Positions 41,717 to 53,564 of a stretch of DNA of 64,000 nt are shown piece after piece. The notes below the pieces were generated by a model that worked only from the letters and a program-made list of their open reading frames with translations, searched no databases and was not told where the DNA came from. The DNA is taken from the NCBI GenBank assembly GCA_018340805.1, contig JACMZG010001870.1:14541478-14605477 (forward strand), written 5' to 3'. Position numbers and translations under genes: made by a program. The stretch comes from Microvelia longipes. Taxonomy: Eukaryota > Arthropoda > Insecta > Hemiptera > Veliidae. Position 1 is the first letter of the stretch; the number at the start of each line of letters is the position of its first letter.

Positions 41717-42565
41717 AATCATGAGGGAACCAATATAAATTTTTTTTTTTATATATAATTATATAGCTTTAATTTGTATGTCATAGCCCTGATTAAAAGC
41801 TTAGTAAACACTTGTATGCATTTTTACAGTTGGTTAACTGGTGTTTTTAATTTATCTGTAAGAGTAATTAGCGTTACAAAGGAAAAACACAGGCCTCGTA
41901 ATTAACTGTAACGAGATACTTGGTTTCGTTCTGTGCATGTCGTTTCTACAGATATAATACTGTAGTGTAATTAAGCCTTCATGTTTGAAGTCCTAAGTGC
42001 AACATTTGCTTTTGCTTACTACAGCGAATAGTAAATTGGCTGCTACTAAGCTGTTATCATTTGTTGAGCACTTCGTTTTACCAGAACCTGACAAATCACA
42101 TTTGAAAAAAGTAACGTTTCCAGAATAAAATTAACTTAAACTAAGAAAGCTTTCTTCTATTTCAATGTGCTGTTGTAAAATTTATTCAGGGAGATTTTAA
42201 GCTCCGTCTTAGTCTAATTTGTCGTAGCGAACTTAATTTCAGAATGATTTTATAGTAACAGGACTTAGAATGCCATCCATCTTCCTCTCATGGGTTTTAA
42301 CGACAAAGCACTAATGGCGGTACATAATGTTGCATAAATAAATCATGCATTACCCAGTGAACATTAAATAGAGAAAAAACAGTGATAGAGAAACATATCT
42401 ATAAACTCAAGGCAACATATTATCTATCTATAATATGACACGCTCTCTTATTACCCTTTGTTACTATCATACAAATGAATGATAGACGATAAATCACACA
42501 GCAAGTAGACCACGTCATTAGGCCTTTCTTGCTAACTTCCTTAGATAGAAGATAGTGCTTTACCT
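41717..42565. other. Unassigned stretch
   Basis: No supported feature. Confidence 0.4.
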
Positions 42566-42885
42566 CTAAGTGCAGGCATTTCAGATGAAGGTGTTTTGAG
42601 TGTCCTTAGTGCAGGCATTTTAGAAGATAGTTTTATGAGTGCCCCGGTGCAGGCATAGAAGAAAGTGTTATGAGAGTCCTAATGCAGGCATTTAAGAAGA
42701 ATGTATAATAAGTGTCCTAGAGCAGGCATTTTAGAAGAATGTATAATAAGTGTCCTAGTGCAGGCATTTTAGAAGAATGTATTATGAGTATCCTAGTGCA
42801 GGCATTTAGAAGATGTATTATGATGTCCTAGTGCAGGCATTTTAGAAGAATGTATTAAGAGTATCCTAGTGCAGGCATATTGCAC
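42566..42885. repeat. ~37-bp minisatellite
   Basis: About nine units of GTCCTAGTGCAGGCATTTTAGAAGAATGTATTATGA with length variants. Confidence 0.9.
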
Positions 42886-43154
42886 CTAATCCTCAGTAGA
42901 GCAAAGAACACGTGTCTTCCTGCCAGGCCCTTTCCAAAGAGTATAAACACCCATCCTGTTTGGGTAGGCGGTACACATGTTAACATTGACACTGCCTGGA
43001 CTCCTGAGCGAAAAATTGGCATAAAGACCAAAGGCATGAATAATCACAAGTACAATATTAGTTATATAAATCGCCTTGTGTTTTTCTATATTACTCTCTA
43101 GAATAATAAAAGATGTACGAGTCGCCTTGTGTTGTCATAAGACTATTTACAATA

Positions 43155-43168
43155 ATAATAGTTATATG
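43155..43168. repeat. SINE target-site duplication, left copy
   Basis: ATAATAGTTATATG, repeated exactly at 43412-43425 on the other side of the SINE. Confidence 0.85.
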
Positions 43169-43411
43169 GCCGCCTCCGTGGCCGAGGTCGTTAAGGCGTT
43201 AGTCTTTACACTGACCTTTGACACCTACGGAGGTCTGGGTTCGCATCCCAGGTTACGCTCTCAGTTTGTAGAAAATTATTGTTTTGATAAATTATCACCA
43301 GCTTTAGAATAAACTTTGAGCGTAACGGTTGCTACTACCACCCGAGGTGGTTCCCGCAGGGGTTATCCCTGATGAGCCGCAAGGCTCTAAACGGGCATTA
43401 TTATTTATTAT
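43169..43411 (+). repeat. tRNA-derived SINE, intact-looking copy
   Basis: GCCGCCTCCGTGGCCGAGGT CGTTAAGGCG head (A box), GGGTTCGCATCCCAGG (B box), body with ACTTTGAGCGTAACGG, and GAGGTGGTTCCCGCAGGGGT, GATGAGCCGCAAGGCTCTAA, ACGGGCATTATTATTTATT 3' end. With a 14-bp duplication around it and all boxes preserved, this is the best copy in the window. Its mobilising LINE is not identified; the 3' hairpin GAGCC-GCAA-GGCTC may be the shared tail. Confidence 0.93.
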
Positions 43412-43425
43412 ATAATAGTTATATG
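43412..43425. repeat. SINE target-site duplication, right copy
   Basis: ATAATAGTTATATG, after which the array continues as AGTCGCCTAGTG. Confidence 0.85.
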
Positions 43426-43860
43426 AGTCGCCTAGTGATTACCAATTCGACTCTCTTTAATAATAATAGTTATATGAGCCGCCTTGTGTTTATTAATAGG
43501 ACTCACTATAATAATAGTGAGCCTATCAATAAACACAAGGCGGCTCATATAACTATTATTATTAAACAGAGTCGAATTGATAAACACTAGGCACTTATAT
43601 AACTATTATTATAGTGAGTCCTATCAATAAACACACAAGGTGGCTCATATAACTATTTATTATTAAAGAGAGTCGAATTGATTAACACTAGGCAGCTCAT
43701 ATAACTATTATTATAGTGAGTTCCTAGTTATAAACACTAGTCGCCTATAATAATGAGTCGCCTTGGGTACATTAATATGACTTTCTTTAAAAATAGTTAT
43801 ATGAGCCGAGTCGACTTGTGTTTACCAATGTGAATTATAACCACTTTATAACCTTTTATT

Positions 43861-44290
43861 AACTTCGTTTTATGATTTCATCAGATAATTCCACTAAATA
43901 ATTAACTAGTAAAGTTGAATAATTTAACAACGGAAAAGTACGCTGTTAAATTACCAATGAGATTGGTAAATCTAATTTAAATAGTACGAAAATAGATGAA
44001 GAAAGGAAATGTATACTTAATGAACCGAAACATCTGATTATTTCAACCCTCATTAAAACATCTCATTGGTTAACGTTTGTTTTACAAGTCATTTTCATTA
44101 AGATTTACATCTAGCATTCCTTATGGTTATATTTTTTTAAGTAGAAATTTATCGTGATGTTTAGAAGTAAGTTTTATTAAATAAAAAAACACTGTCTTAC
44201 AACTATCATGTAAACTGAGAAATGTTTTGTGAACAACGATGTTGATTTATTAAACTGTGATTCAATCAATTATACACTGCAGTATCTTTA
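43861..44290. other. Unassigned stretch
   Basis: No supported feature. Confidence 0.4.
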
Positions 44291-44294
44291 CCAT

Positions 44295-45335
44295 TGGATT
44301 TTGTGCGTCGAGAAACAATACATGCATACCATATCGGTCCACATTGTTGCTACTCTTGTACGTTAAGGACGATTGATGCATGCCATATCAGTCCACATTG
44401 TTGCTACTCTAGTACGTCGAGGGACAATTGTTGCATACCATATCAGTCCACATTGTTGCTACTCTGTACGTTAAGGAACGATTGTTGCATATATCGGCCA
44501 CATTTTGCTACTCTAGTACGTCAGGGACGATTGATGCATGCCATATCAGTCCACATTGTTGCTACTCTAGTACGTCAAGGACGATTGATGCATGCCATAT
44601 CAGTCCACATTGTTGCTACTCTTGTCGTTGAGGAACGATTGATGCATGCCATATCAGTCCACATTGTGCTACTCTTGTACGTTAAGGAACGATTGTTGCA
44701 TACCATATCAGTCCACATTGTTGCTACTCTTGTACGTTAAGGAACGATTGTTGCATACCATATCAGTCCACATTGTTGCTACTTTAGTACGTCGAGGACG
44801 ATTGTTGCATAACCATATCAGTCCACATTGTTGCTACTCTTGTACGTAAGGAACGATTGTTGCATGCTATATCGGTCCACATTGTTTGCTACTCTAGTAC
44901 GTCAAGGGACGATTGATGCATGCCATATCAGTCCACATTGTTGCTACTCTAGTACGTCAAGGACGATTGTTGCATACCATATCAGTCCACATTGTTGCTA
45001 CTCTTGTACGTTGAGGAACGATTGATGCGTACCTATCATCCACATTGTTGCTAGTACGTTAACGATTGTTTGCTATATCAGTGTACTCTTGTTTAAGGAA
45101 CGATTGTTGCATACCATATCAGTCCACATTGTTGCTACTCTTGTACGTTAAGGAACGATTGTTGCATACCATATCAGTCCACATTGTTGCTACTCTAGTA
45201 CGTTAAGAACGGCATACCATATCAGTCCACATTGTTGCTACCTCTAGTACGTCGAGGGACAATTGTTGCATACCATATCAGTCACATTGTCTGTTGGGGA
45301 CGATTGAGCATGCCATATTCAGTCTGCTTAAGGTA
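44295..45335. repeat. ~55-bp tandem array, about 18-19 units
   Basis: Unit: GGAACGATTGTTGCATACCA, TATCAGTCCACATTGTTGCT, ACTCTTGTACGTTAA. Variants alternate between GTTGCATACC and GATGCATGCC, and between AGTACGTC and TGTACGTT. Units near 45030-45080 are shortened. Open frames here (44294-44740 and others) are read-through of the array. Confidence 0.95.
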
Positions 45336-45479
45336 GTTAGTGACTACTGATAAATGTCTATTGTTTTTAATTAATTCTACCAGCATCGCGAATGGCTTTT
45401 GACATTGCTTTTTCTAAAATAACCTGAAGTATGACAAACCATTTTTATAATCTTGGAACTTATCTTAACTTTTATTAGA

Positions 45480-45725
45480 GTCGCTAAGCTCACCCACCAA
45501 GGCATGGCATGCATGACGATTCATGACGTCAACAGAAATTATTATCCTCTGATGTATGGGGGTCTCTATGAGACACCCATACAAACAAATATAAATACAG
45601 ACAACTTAATTAAATCCACTTAAGAGTTCTTGAAACATCCTAGACAGATAATTCAAGTAAAATCTTCGTAGATTAGTACGAACACATTTCTTCTCCTATA
45701 TACTTACAGCATAAATGAGGAAAAG
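45480..45725 (-). repeat. Family A repeat, 5' part
   Basis: Reverse copy with ATGACGTCA near 45520-45531, the ACAAATATAAATACAGACAAC region and GAAACATCCTAGACAGATAATTC, ending CTCCTATATACTTACAGCATAAATGAGGAAAAG. The 5S-like half is absent. Confidence 0.65.
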
Positions 45726-47545
45726 TCAAAAACCAAATACAAAGCCTTATAACTCCCCTAGAATCCTAAAAAAAAATGTATAAGAAGTTATTGCGAATCT
45801 AAACTCTCTATACCATTCTCTCACATTCTTAAACATTTTATTTTTCCCAAATAACTTATCGATTTTTGTCCCTTGATAACTTCAGTACAATAAAATTGGA
45901 ACTTCACTAAAAGTTATTTTTTACACTTAATATAAAGAAATTCATAGTCTGGTGAAAATCTGTAGTGGATATTTTAACTTCGACTAACTTCAGCGTTATT
46001 ACATTTTTCTTCTATTACATCTTTTCTATTGTCATATAAACTCAATACTTCAGAAAACTTTATATGAAAGATTATCGATTTTAAGAAAGAAAGAATTCAC
46101 CTCTTTAGTATAAAAGGTATTGGATCATTAAATTATATATTTATTTATTTTATGCAATAAATTAGAGAAAGTATCGCTTATCGCCAATTTTATTAATGGT
46201 TCTTTTCTTCGAGTAATTTATTTACTTATTATATTGTGGGAGTTTCCCACAGTATAATAACGCCCGGCCTTAGAGTTGCCAGGTTAAAGCTGAGGTCGAG
46301 AGGGACAAATTTGGCAACAGTGGGGGGGGGGTCATATTATTTTTTGAAATTATGGGCTTTATTAGATAGAATAGCGGATTCTGCAACTTAGGTGTAAAGT
46401 TTAATTTTACTGCTATATAAATGTATTGATGAGAACGTTAGGCAATAATAAATTTCTAAAGAATTAGAGCCATGTTGCATTTTTACAAATAGTGTTTGAT
46501 CATCAGCAAATCTAATTCTTCGTTACGTCAACACATCGTAAGACAACATAGAAGAAAATTGTTCTTTCATTTGCCTTTTTGACCCTTAAAATATGACGAG
46601 CTTGTTCAAAAACAAACACTTAGATTTAAAAATAATTAAAAAGTATCTTTGGGTTTAGAAAATATAAATACCCTCCTTTAAAATTTTAGCTCCTTACAAT
46701 ATTATAAATAAAAATTCTTGCACATTTTGTATGTTATAGGAAAATTACCTAAAAATGGGTAACAGTGGGACATTTTTTAGTTTCGACGGGATTTAAATAT
46801 AAGTGGACAAAGATGTTAATATCGGGAACGTCCCGCCAAAATTGGGATAGTTATAGTTTGAGGGCGCGGGGAATTTCAATGGCAGAGGGCGCATTACCAG
46901 CCCCCCCCTCAACTAAAGAAGATAAATACAATACACGTGTATCATAAAAAAGAACGCGTTATTGATACCTTGCAAATTATTAATGATCACCTCTGCAGAA
47001 ACCACCGAAAAAGAGATTGGATGTGGCTGAAATAGATGGTAACATACATAAGAGCAATTGCAGAGGATGAACGTCGGACGCAAGGGTCACAAATATCCTG
47101 ACTCATAGTGGTCACATTACTCATAGACTACATCAAAGATTCCTGGTTTTTAATTATTGTCATTTTCTTTTTTGAAAGAATAATTTATATATTTATCCCC
47201 ACAGCCACCTGTCTAAAGCCGCTACAACATTTTGTCGCTGATTCTTTCGGTGAGATCAATTTGCTTGTTTTTTCCATAGAGGTTAGGTTCATTATTGTAT
47301 TTATTCTTTCTTTGTCCAGCATTCCTTTTGGTAATTTAATACTCACATCCCAATGTTATGTCCTTTTTAACGTGTCTTTTTGAAGGTTCCCAGCATAAGA
47401 CCTTTGCAGACGTTATTGTTCATACAGATCACAAATAGCTTTTGATATTACCTTTCAAAAGCCTTTTTTTGTTTTACATTTTTTTATTACTCAATAGTTC
47501 TTACATAAGTAAATTTGGTCTTTAAAGAACTTTTTTTTCAAAAAG
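45726..47545. other. Unassigned region
   Basis: About 1.8 kb without a supported gene. It holds a GTGGGAGTTTCCCAC hairpin (about 46234-46250) and a run of ten G near 46321. The frames at 46765-46947 and 47108-47383 are unrecognisable; the latter is hydrophobic (DYIKDSWFLIIVIFFFERII) but T-rich DNA commonly gives this. Confidence 0.4.
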
Positions 47546-47549
47546 TTAT

Positions 47550-48315
47550 TTTTACTTTTCCTAATTTATACCGTAGATATATAGGAGGTGTATTGGGTTT
47601 GAAAAAATCCGGTGACATCCCGAAACCGGAATGTCACTAGAATTATCTGTTTCAGATATTTTTAAGACCGTCTAAGTGGTTTTCACAAAAGTGTCAGTCT
47701 GTATGTGTGTTTGTTATCATCGCATTTCCCAATATATTTATGCAAGAGAGTTGAAACTTTGTACAAAAATCAGTCATAACTGTAGTTGAGCTATCCGCAA
47801 AATATTTTTTTGTGTCGTGATTAATTTGCAATAATCACAGCAAAATGTTACAATCATCCTGAGATTTGGCACGCATGTGGCTACACACATATATGCTAAG
47901 TTTCATCTCATTATTAGCAATAGTTTAATTCGTATCAAATGACTTGTGTACGTTAATTCAAAAAAATTGAAATAATCGAAAAATAATTCAATTTAGTAGA
48001 AAATCGGTACAAGTACAAACCTTTACGTAGAAATAAATAAGTTTACTAAGTTTCGTTTCAATATGACAAGTAAATCCATGATTTCTGTTTGATCATAAAA
48101 TTTAAGCTGCATCAAGCGTGGTCAGAGCCTGGAAGGGCAACCGCTGGGTTTGAATTAACTATCAGAGGAAGAGCAAAGCGAGTCCAAAGACGTTTTTTAG
48201 TGTAAATTTAACGATTTGTATATTCTGAGGACGAGGAAGCGAGTCCGAAGTAGCGTGGATAAGCGTAGCGAATCCGATGTGATGAGGAAAAGTTTCGAGG
48301 TTTCTATTTAAAAGG
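47550..48315 (+). repeat. Family A repeat, full-length reference copy
   Basis: Complete order: ACTTTTCCTAATTTATACCG start; GATATATAGG; GACATCCCGAAACCGGAATG; ATTATCTGTTTCAG; GTGTGTTTGTTATCATCGC; GTAGTTGAGCTATCCGC; GATTTGGCACGCATGTGGCT; GTATCAAATGACTTGTGTACG; GTTTCAATATGACAAG; 5S-like block (48090-48151); GAAGAGCAAAGCGAGTCC; GAGGACGAGGAAGCGAGTCC; GATAAGCGTAGCGAATCCGA; end near TTTTTGAATAAG. No protein frame spans it, so it behaves as a non-autonomous dispersed element. Confidence 0.85.
48090..48151 (+). other. 5S-rRNA-like segment in family A
   Basis: TGATCATAAAATTTAAGCTG, CATCAAGCGTGGTCAGAGCC and TGGAAGGGCAACCGCTGGG align in order with 5S rRNA from GATCACCGAAGTTAAGC to GGGTGACCGCTTGGGAA. The intermediate GCGTGGTCAG is well kept. 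Confidence 0.72.
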
Positions 48316-48439
48316 GTAATTTTTGAATAAGTGAATAAATCATAGAATATTTATTTGTATCTAACTTTTATTCACTATTTTGAAGCCCTAGGCCCAAGAC
48401 TCTAGTGTACAGCTGATATAGAAGTGTATTTGGTTAAAA

Positions 48440-48600
48440 TATATTTCAAATATCTTATACATGCCACATGTCAAGTTATATATGCCACTGCCACATGTCA
48501 AGTTATACATGCCACATGTCAAGTTATACATGCAACATATCAAGTTATACATGCCACACGTCAACTTATACATGCCACATGTCAAGTTATATTATAATGT
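48440..48600. repeat. ~23-bp minisatellite
   Basis: About seven copies of CATGTCAAGTTATACATGCCACA, one lengthened by CTGCCA. The Met-Thr-Cys-Gly frames here are read-through. Confidence 0.9.
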
Positions 48601-49680
48601 ACTGCTACATATTTCATGTATCTCATTAGACTCTCCACTTAAGTATATCCTCTTAAATCACTAATTCAAGTACGAAGGATGTTAATTAGCATAGTAATTC
48701 TATAAAATATGCAAGTATTTAGTATACTTTTCAAGGGTAACTTGTAAACGCTTTAAGAACTCTGTCAGACAAGACAGGCGGGTGAGAAATCGTTCCACTC
48801 GGTGCCCAACTTCTTGATAAACATTTCCTCTGTCTCAAGAAATTCTCACGTAAATAATAAACTCATTCACTTAGATTAATTGCGCATTCTTTAAATTTCT
48901 TTTTATTTCCTTTATTCAGTAATAATGTGCTTTATTATTTCCTTCATACAATAGAGCTTTTGTTAAATATAATATTTCATTAACTCCAAACGCCGCGTAC
49001 TGCAGAATTTAATTTCTAATTTTTAAGATTTAAAAAGAAGGGTAAAGATATTTTTACTCCCTTAGTGCCTAAAAGATTTAAAAGTAACTTTTTTGTGTTT
49101 TGCGCCAAATATTTATAATGAGACCTGAATCACACTAAAAATAATTGTAATAGATTATCTTGCTTATTTCTAAAATCTTACTTCAAGATTTTTTTCATTG
49201 ACAAAAATGGAAATTTTTCTCAAAAATTTCAGTACATTATTTAAAGGTCTTATATTTTTTTGAGAATTCCTTTAGATTAGATAAAAATTTAATTCAGCAT
49301 TTATAAAACTTTCTTACGTACAGTCTATCCAAGCTGATAGAGTTTATAAGATGATTCAATTGGAGGGTTTTTATAAATGAAAAGAATTTTTTTTGACAAT
49401 GTTAGGTTATAGTCCGGCGGTGACGTCATTGCAGGAATCAGTATAGACAACTTACATTATAAACAAATTAGAGTACTACTTAAAAAAAGAAAAATTTTAA
49501 AATACATTTTTCAGGAATTATTCCTCAGGATGCATTCATCGAGATTTAACACATCAATTTTCATTTAGAAATTTTTAAAATAAAATAATTGGTGTTTTTT
49601 ATGGTTAACCTAGAGAATGTTGTTTTATGAGTTTATGTATAAATTATAGCCACCTTGCTGCGTTCGTAAGCTTCCTTAGC
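48601..49680. other. Unassigned stretch
   Basis: No supported feature in ~1.1 kb. Confidence 0.4.
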
Positions 49681-49681
49681 T

Positions 49682-49745
49682 TTCTGTGTTTGAGCGGTCG
49701 TTCGGGATCTCAAAGGTTATCGGTTCGAATTCTGGCCGGAGTATA
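49682..49745 (+). repeat. tRNA-like fragment with A and B boxes
   Basis: TGTGTTTGAGCGGTCGTTCGG resembles an A-box arm and TATCGGTTCGAATTCTGGCC (about 49718-49737) is a good B box at a tRNA-like distance. Acceptor-stem pairing is poor, so it is more likely a SINE head or decayed tRNA than a working tRNA gene. Confidence 0.45.
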
Positions 49746-49750
49746 AACCT

Positions 49751-50360
49751 ATTTTGTTTATTTTGATAGCTATATATGAATGTGGTCCAACTAGATTTTC
49801 GATTCAAATAGATTCGAAACATTTTTCCGCGTTTTATTAATTTTTCGCAATTATTGCCTGTAATCTTGACAGGTCAAATTAGGCACCCGCCGATTTTAAA
49901 GAAAAAAAAAAAAACTTTGTAAACAAATCAGGTAATTTTACCCGTAATTTTCTGGGTAATGTTTTTTACATTTCTTTTGTGTAGTTTTTATTTTATAATA
50001 TCAATTTTCATGATAAATTTAGAAAGTAGTTTTCAAAAACTATGTGAACACAAGAAGAACCACAAACATAGTGAAGGATTGCCGTGAAGGAGCTTATTTT
50101 CCTACAGCGGTTATGGGATTAAGGATTTTTTCTCTCTTCAACGTGAAAGGGTTGACAGCGGCTTTTCTGATTGGTCAATTCCCCAAAATGCTTATGACCT
50201 TAATGATTTTTTAAACTAAAATGATGGACTTAAAACATTCTTTTAGATTATTTACTTTGGATTTATTTCTTGTATTCCTAGAATCATATAGATATTATTA
50301 CAGGAGGGGAATATTATTCCATTGGTTAAATTTTGGAACATCGAAAAAATAATCTAAATT
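49751..50360. other. Unassigned stretch
   Basis: No supported feature. Confidence 0.4.
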
Positions 50361-50364
50361 GATT

Positions 50365-50480
50365 TATTATAAAGCTTAACTCACTCTCAGAGGAGATTTC
50401 AAAAAGGTTACACAGAGTCCCTGAGTGTCCCAAAAAGATGTTTATAGGGTATACTCCTTCTAATAATATATCTTTGTGCC
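50365..50480 (+). repeat. Family D repeat
   Basis: TTAACTCACTCTCAGAGGAG, AAGGTTACACAGAGTCCCTG, CCCAAAAAGATGTTT and the ATATATCTTTGTGCC end. Confidence 0.75.
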
Positions 50481-50551
50481 TAGAACAGATACTATAAAAC
50501 TTTCAGCTCAATGGTTCAACTCGCTTCAATTAATGACAAAATCCGAAGGGT

Positions 50552-50730
50552 TAAAATAATAATAATAATAATTCTTTATTGTTCTCAAAAGTTCATATTA
50601 TATAGAACAAAAACATTTCAACAATAATTAACGACACAAATTTACAATATAAATATTAAATATGAATTTTAACATGAATGTATTTATGAGTCCCCTAAAA
50701 AGCCAAGCTTGTGCTAGGGGACGGTTCGCA
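50552..50730 (-). repeat. Possible LINE 3' end with (ATT)n tail
   Basis: On the minus strand it ends GAACAATAAAGAATTATTATTATT, a tail type common in CR1/L2/RTE-like elements. The hairpin CCGTCCCCTAGCACAAGCTTGG...TAGGGGAC (50680-50722) lies upstream. No protein frame is attached. Confidence 0.4.
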
Positions 50731-51555
50731 TTTTTGAGTATTCTTAATTTAAATACTATTATCTGTAGTATTATTATATTTTTGTTTAATATCTCTGTTT
50801 TTTCTTATCTATCTGTCTATAACACGATAATAAGTTAATAAGGTGATAAAAATATAATAATGATAGGGTTTGACAAGCTAGATTATTTTGGATTTGCTTA
50901 ACATAAAACATATAGAACCTATAGAAGCATAAATGTGTCGTTTCGTATGTGATCAGAGTGATCCCTCCGGTGGCAGTAACGACCAACTTCCTCAGTTCAA
51001 GCTAATTATAATTTTCATCTTTCTAAAATAGATGTAAATAGTTTTAAGAGCCATCTGATGCATTCGATGTACTGGAACCTCATGAGCTGGGGATCTAGCC
51101 TTAATTCTTTGGATAGAAGATTTGATTTGGGCTAACTACGACCTTACATGAACTATTGGGGTTTGTTATACCATGAATACACACTATTATACATTAGAGA
51201 CGTCACATTTCTAAAACAAACAATAATGCAAGGAAAGAAATGAATATTTTTATTCTAATCAACTTTCAAAGATGAAAGGGAAGATGTTTAGAGAATTTAA
51301 TGCTGGAGGGCCATAAAAGAAAACAAGCAATAATAAGCAAAAGTAACAATAATAAGAGAAAACTAGCGATATCTACAAAAAAATACACCATCAAAGAAAT
51401 AAAAAGTATTTCAGCTTTAGAGATATAAATACAAAATAGACCCTAATAAATAAATTCGATTTATAAGTAATAAAATAAATAGCTCAAAACTACAGCAATA
51501 GAGGGGTTAATACAGTAAGACAGAACACAAAATAATGTGCGAAAAGCCAACAATG
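50731..51555. other. Unassigned stretch
   Basis: No supported feature. Confidence 0.4.
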
Positions 51556-51559
51556 CACT

Positions 51560-51680
51560 TTTGAAGTAAAGGTAATAATAAGGTTACACAGAGACTATGA
51601 GAGCCCCATAAAGATGTTTCAGGACTCTCAATGTGTTGAGATAGACTATGTCCCATCTACTAATATATTTCTTTGGTGTC
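51560..51680 (+). repeat. Family D repeat
   Basis: AAGGTTACACAGAGACTATG, CCCCATAAAGATGTTTCAGG, CTCAATGTGTTGAGATAGAC and TATATTTCTTTGG. Confidence 0.7.
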
Positions 51681-52050
51681 AACGGACTGTTCTCAGCTGA
51701 TTGGTGAGTTAAGTAACTGGATTGTTTTGTAACGCCTCAGGATATACCACATTCTGCACGTTTAATTCATTCTATTGTTTTCAAAAACCTTTCCAAATAT
51801 GGTTACAAAATATTGCTTAGTATGAATAACCTAATGAATTATCGCCTTGCCTTGTCGTAGTTCGGAAAGGTAAAATTATGTTGTTAAACAGTTTGTTGAG
51901 GTTCAAGGAAGGATATGACAAAGATCACTACAGTTTAGTCAGTATTACGTTTAAATTTTCAGTAATTCCTGTATTCATGCAAGCAGCGTTAAATGTATTC
52001 TATTGCTAAATTATTTTTATAAAAAAAATATGTTTTCGAATAATGCTTGC
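51681..52050. other. Unassigned stretch
   Basis: No supported feature. Confidence 0.4.
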
Positions 52051-52054
52051 TCTA

Positions 52055-52200
52055 AATAATTAATAATAATAATAATAAGGGATCACATGAGGGTGACTTC
52101 CCTGCGGAAGTCACCTCCAAAATCATTACACTATAGACTTCGGATAACTACTTTAATCTGAGCTTAAGTGCAGCAAGGTCGAAGTAATAAACCTTAGGCT
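52055..52200 (-). repeat. Possible LINE/SINE tail with (TTA)n end and hairpin
   Basis: Minus strand: GGAGGTGACTTCCGCAGGGAAGTCACCCTC hairpin, then CATGTGATCCCTTATTATTATTATTA. The hairpin plus (TTA)n plan is similar to the SINE 3' end but the sequence differs. Confidence 0.4.
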
Positions 52201-52229
52201 TAGTGGATTAGAATCTTAGGATTAGTGGA

Positions 52230-52310
52230 TTACATTCTAAGGACGTGCGAAGTGAGTCCGAAGTTTGAGTATGATACCGAGGGTACCCTGTTCCCGATTT
52301 GTTATTTATA
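52230..52310 (+). repeat. Family A terminus
   Basis: TTCTAAGGACGTGCGAAGTGAGTCCGAAG, GATACCGAGGGTACCCTGTTCCCGATTTG. Confidence 0.65.
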
Positions 52311-52804
52311 TTTTAATTTAAACTACAGTAAATAAAAATATAATATTGAATTAAAACCATAATAGCCTTTATTTGATCAAATATCATTAATTTATCAATT
52401 TTCCAACCAAAAAGATAAACTTGAAAATTCTTATTTCTAATTCTGTTTTAATTTTTTTTTTTTACTTGCACACAAAAATAAAAACTGTAAAGGTTTAGAA
52501 TAGAAATCAAGAATAGAGGCAAAAAATGAAGGGGCTTTTAGAAAAAACTCCAGCCAATGCTTTTTAACCCGGCCATTCAAATTAAGTTTTTAATACAATT
52601 CAGTCAAGCGTTAAAAAATCGAAAATTGGAGCCTTCAAAATATTTTTAAAAAAGCGATTCAGCAAAATTGTTTTAATATTAAATTATAAAAAGAATATCA
52701 TTTGATTTCTCCTTATTTTATTAGTTTATCATTTTTCTCATATTTTAACAAAGGTGAAGGGACAATTTTGTAATAAACTAATCATAAAATTTTGAGAAAA
52801 TTAA

Positions 52805-53025
52805 AAAAATGCGTACCCTGTCTTTAGAACTTCTCCTCGTCACATCACCGATGTATTTACTATCTGAAGGCAAGCGAAGCAAGTATATACATCTATTTCA
52901 TTCCCAGTGCTCAACCATCCAGGCACTATCCACGCTCGATGCAGCTTAAAGTTTATAATAAAACAGAAATCAGGATATAATGTATTGAAACGAAACTTCA
53001 ATATGGAGTTTCCCCTTTCAAAAAT
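52805..53025 (-). repeat. Family A repeat, 3' part with 5S-like segment
   Basis: GCGTACCCTG end, GCAAGCGAAGCAAGT motif, 5S-like block 52901-52959 (minus strand CTTTAAGCTGCATCGAGCGTGG, GCCTGGATGGTTGAGCACTGGGAATG), then TCAGGATATAATGTATTGAAACG. Confidence 0.75.
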
Positions 53026-53032
53026 TACATCC

Positions 53033-53053
53033 TACCCCCCCCCCCCCCCCCCT
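53033..53053. repeat. Poly(C) run
   Basis: About 20 C in a row; homopolymer length is likely imprecise. Confidence 0.9.
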
Positions 53054-53564
53054 GACCCTATCCCTATACGCTCATTATTTTGAATATTCGCAAAAGTTTC
53101 ATAAAAAACTGTTCTTCGAAATAACTTATTAAATCAAATAAAAAATTAAACTGATGATAAAATTTTATACTCTATTTCCCAAAATTCGATTATTTGTTTG
53201 TTTCCTTCTAAAAACATCTCTTCAGCTTTTGTTAATTTCAGAGACAATTTTAAAATAAAAAATATAAAATTGGATCCGATGATATTATTCTTTAATCTTT
53301 TGATTTATTTTCCTTTTTTTATGATTTATAATAAAGCAATTTAGCCGGTTTCGTTTTTTTTTAAAAAAAATTATTTTTTTAGACTCCAATTTTCGATTTT
53401 TTAACACTTGACTGAATTTTTATTAAAAACTTAATATGAATCGGGTTGAAAAGCTTTGGCTTGAGTTTTTTTTAAAAAAAATCTCCATTTTCTCTTGGCC
53501 CTATTCTTGATTTCTATTCATTTATTTTTTTATTTTAAAATTTTCCCTCTTCTACGAAACAAAT

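Larger units (their letters stand above)
43055..43860. repeat. ~50-bp tandem array with internal inversion, interrupted by a SINE
   Basis: Units carry AGTTATATGAGCCGCCTTGTG, TTTATTAATAGGACTC and ACTATAATAAT. Orientation flips at ACTCACTATAATAATAGTGAG (about 43501-43521). Several units are then reversed (AACACAAGGCGGCTCATATAACT), and orientation flips back near 43745. The SINE at 43169-43411 sits in the left part. Confidence 0.88.
52495..53525. mobile_element. Large inverted repeat (fold-back) enclosing family A sequence
   Basis: Arms of roughly 200 bp at about 52495-52705 and 53330-53525. Paired landmarks: GAAATCAAGAATAGAGGCA / GGCCCTATTCTTGATTTC; CTCCAGCCAATGCTTTTTAACCCGG / CGGGTTGAAAAGCTTTGGCTTGAG; CAAGCGTTAAAAAATCGAAAATTGGAG / CTCCAATTTTCGATTTTTTAACACTTG. 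The centre contains a reverse family A fragment and a poly(C) run. No coding capacity. Confidence 0.75.

Noticed and set aside
43169..43411. tRNA-Ser or tRNA-Leu gene
   Set aside because: The tRNA-like head lacks a closed cloverleaf and is followed by the SINE body and tail; seven related copies are dispersed in the window.
44294..44740. 148-residue Cys/His-rich frame resembling a zinc-binding repeat protein
   Set aside because: It is a read-through of a ~55-bp minisatellite; spacing is not constant, frames shift between units and overlapping frames look equally repetitive.
47108..47383. 91-residue hydrophobic frame, possible membrane protein
   Set aside because: T-rich DNA readily gives Phe/Ile/Leu-rich frames; no conserved motif, no context.
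49682..49745. Functional tRNA gene
   Set aside because: A and B boxes are tRNA-like but acceptor and anticodon stems do not pair convincingly.
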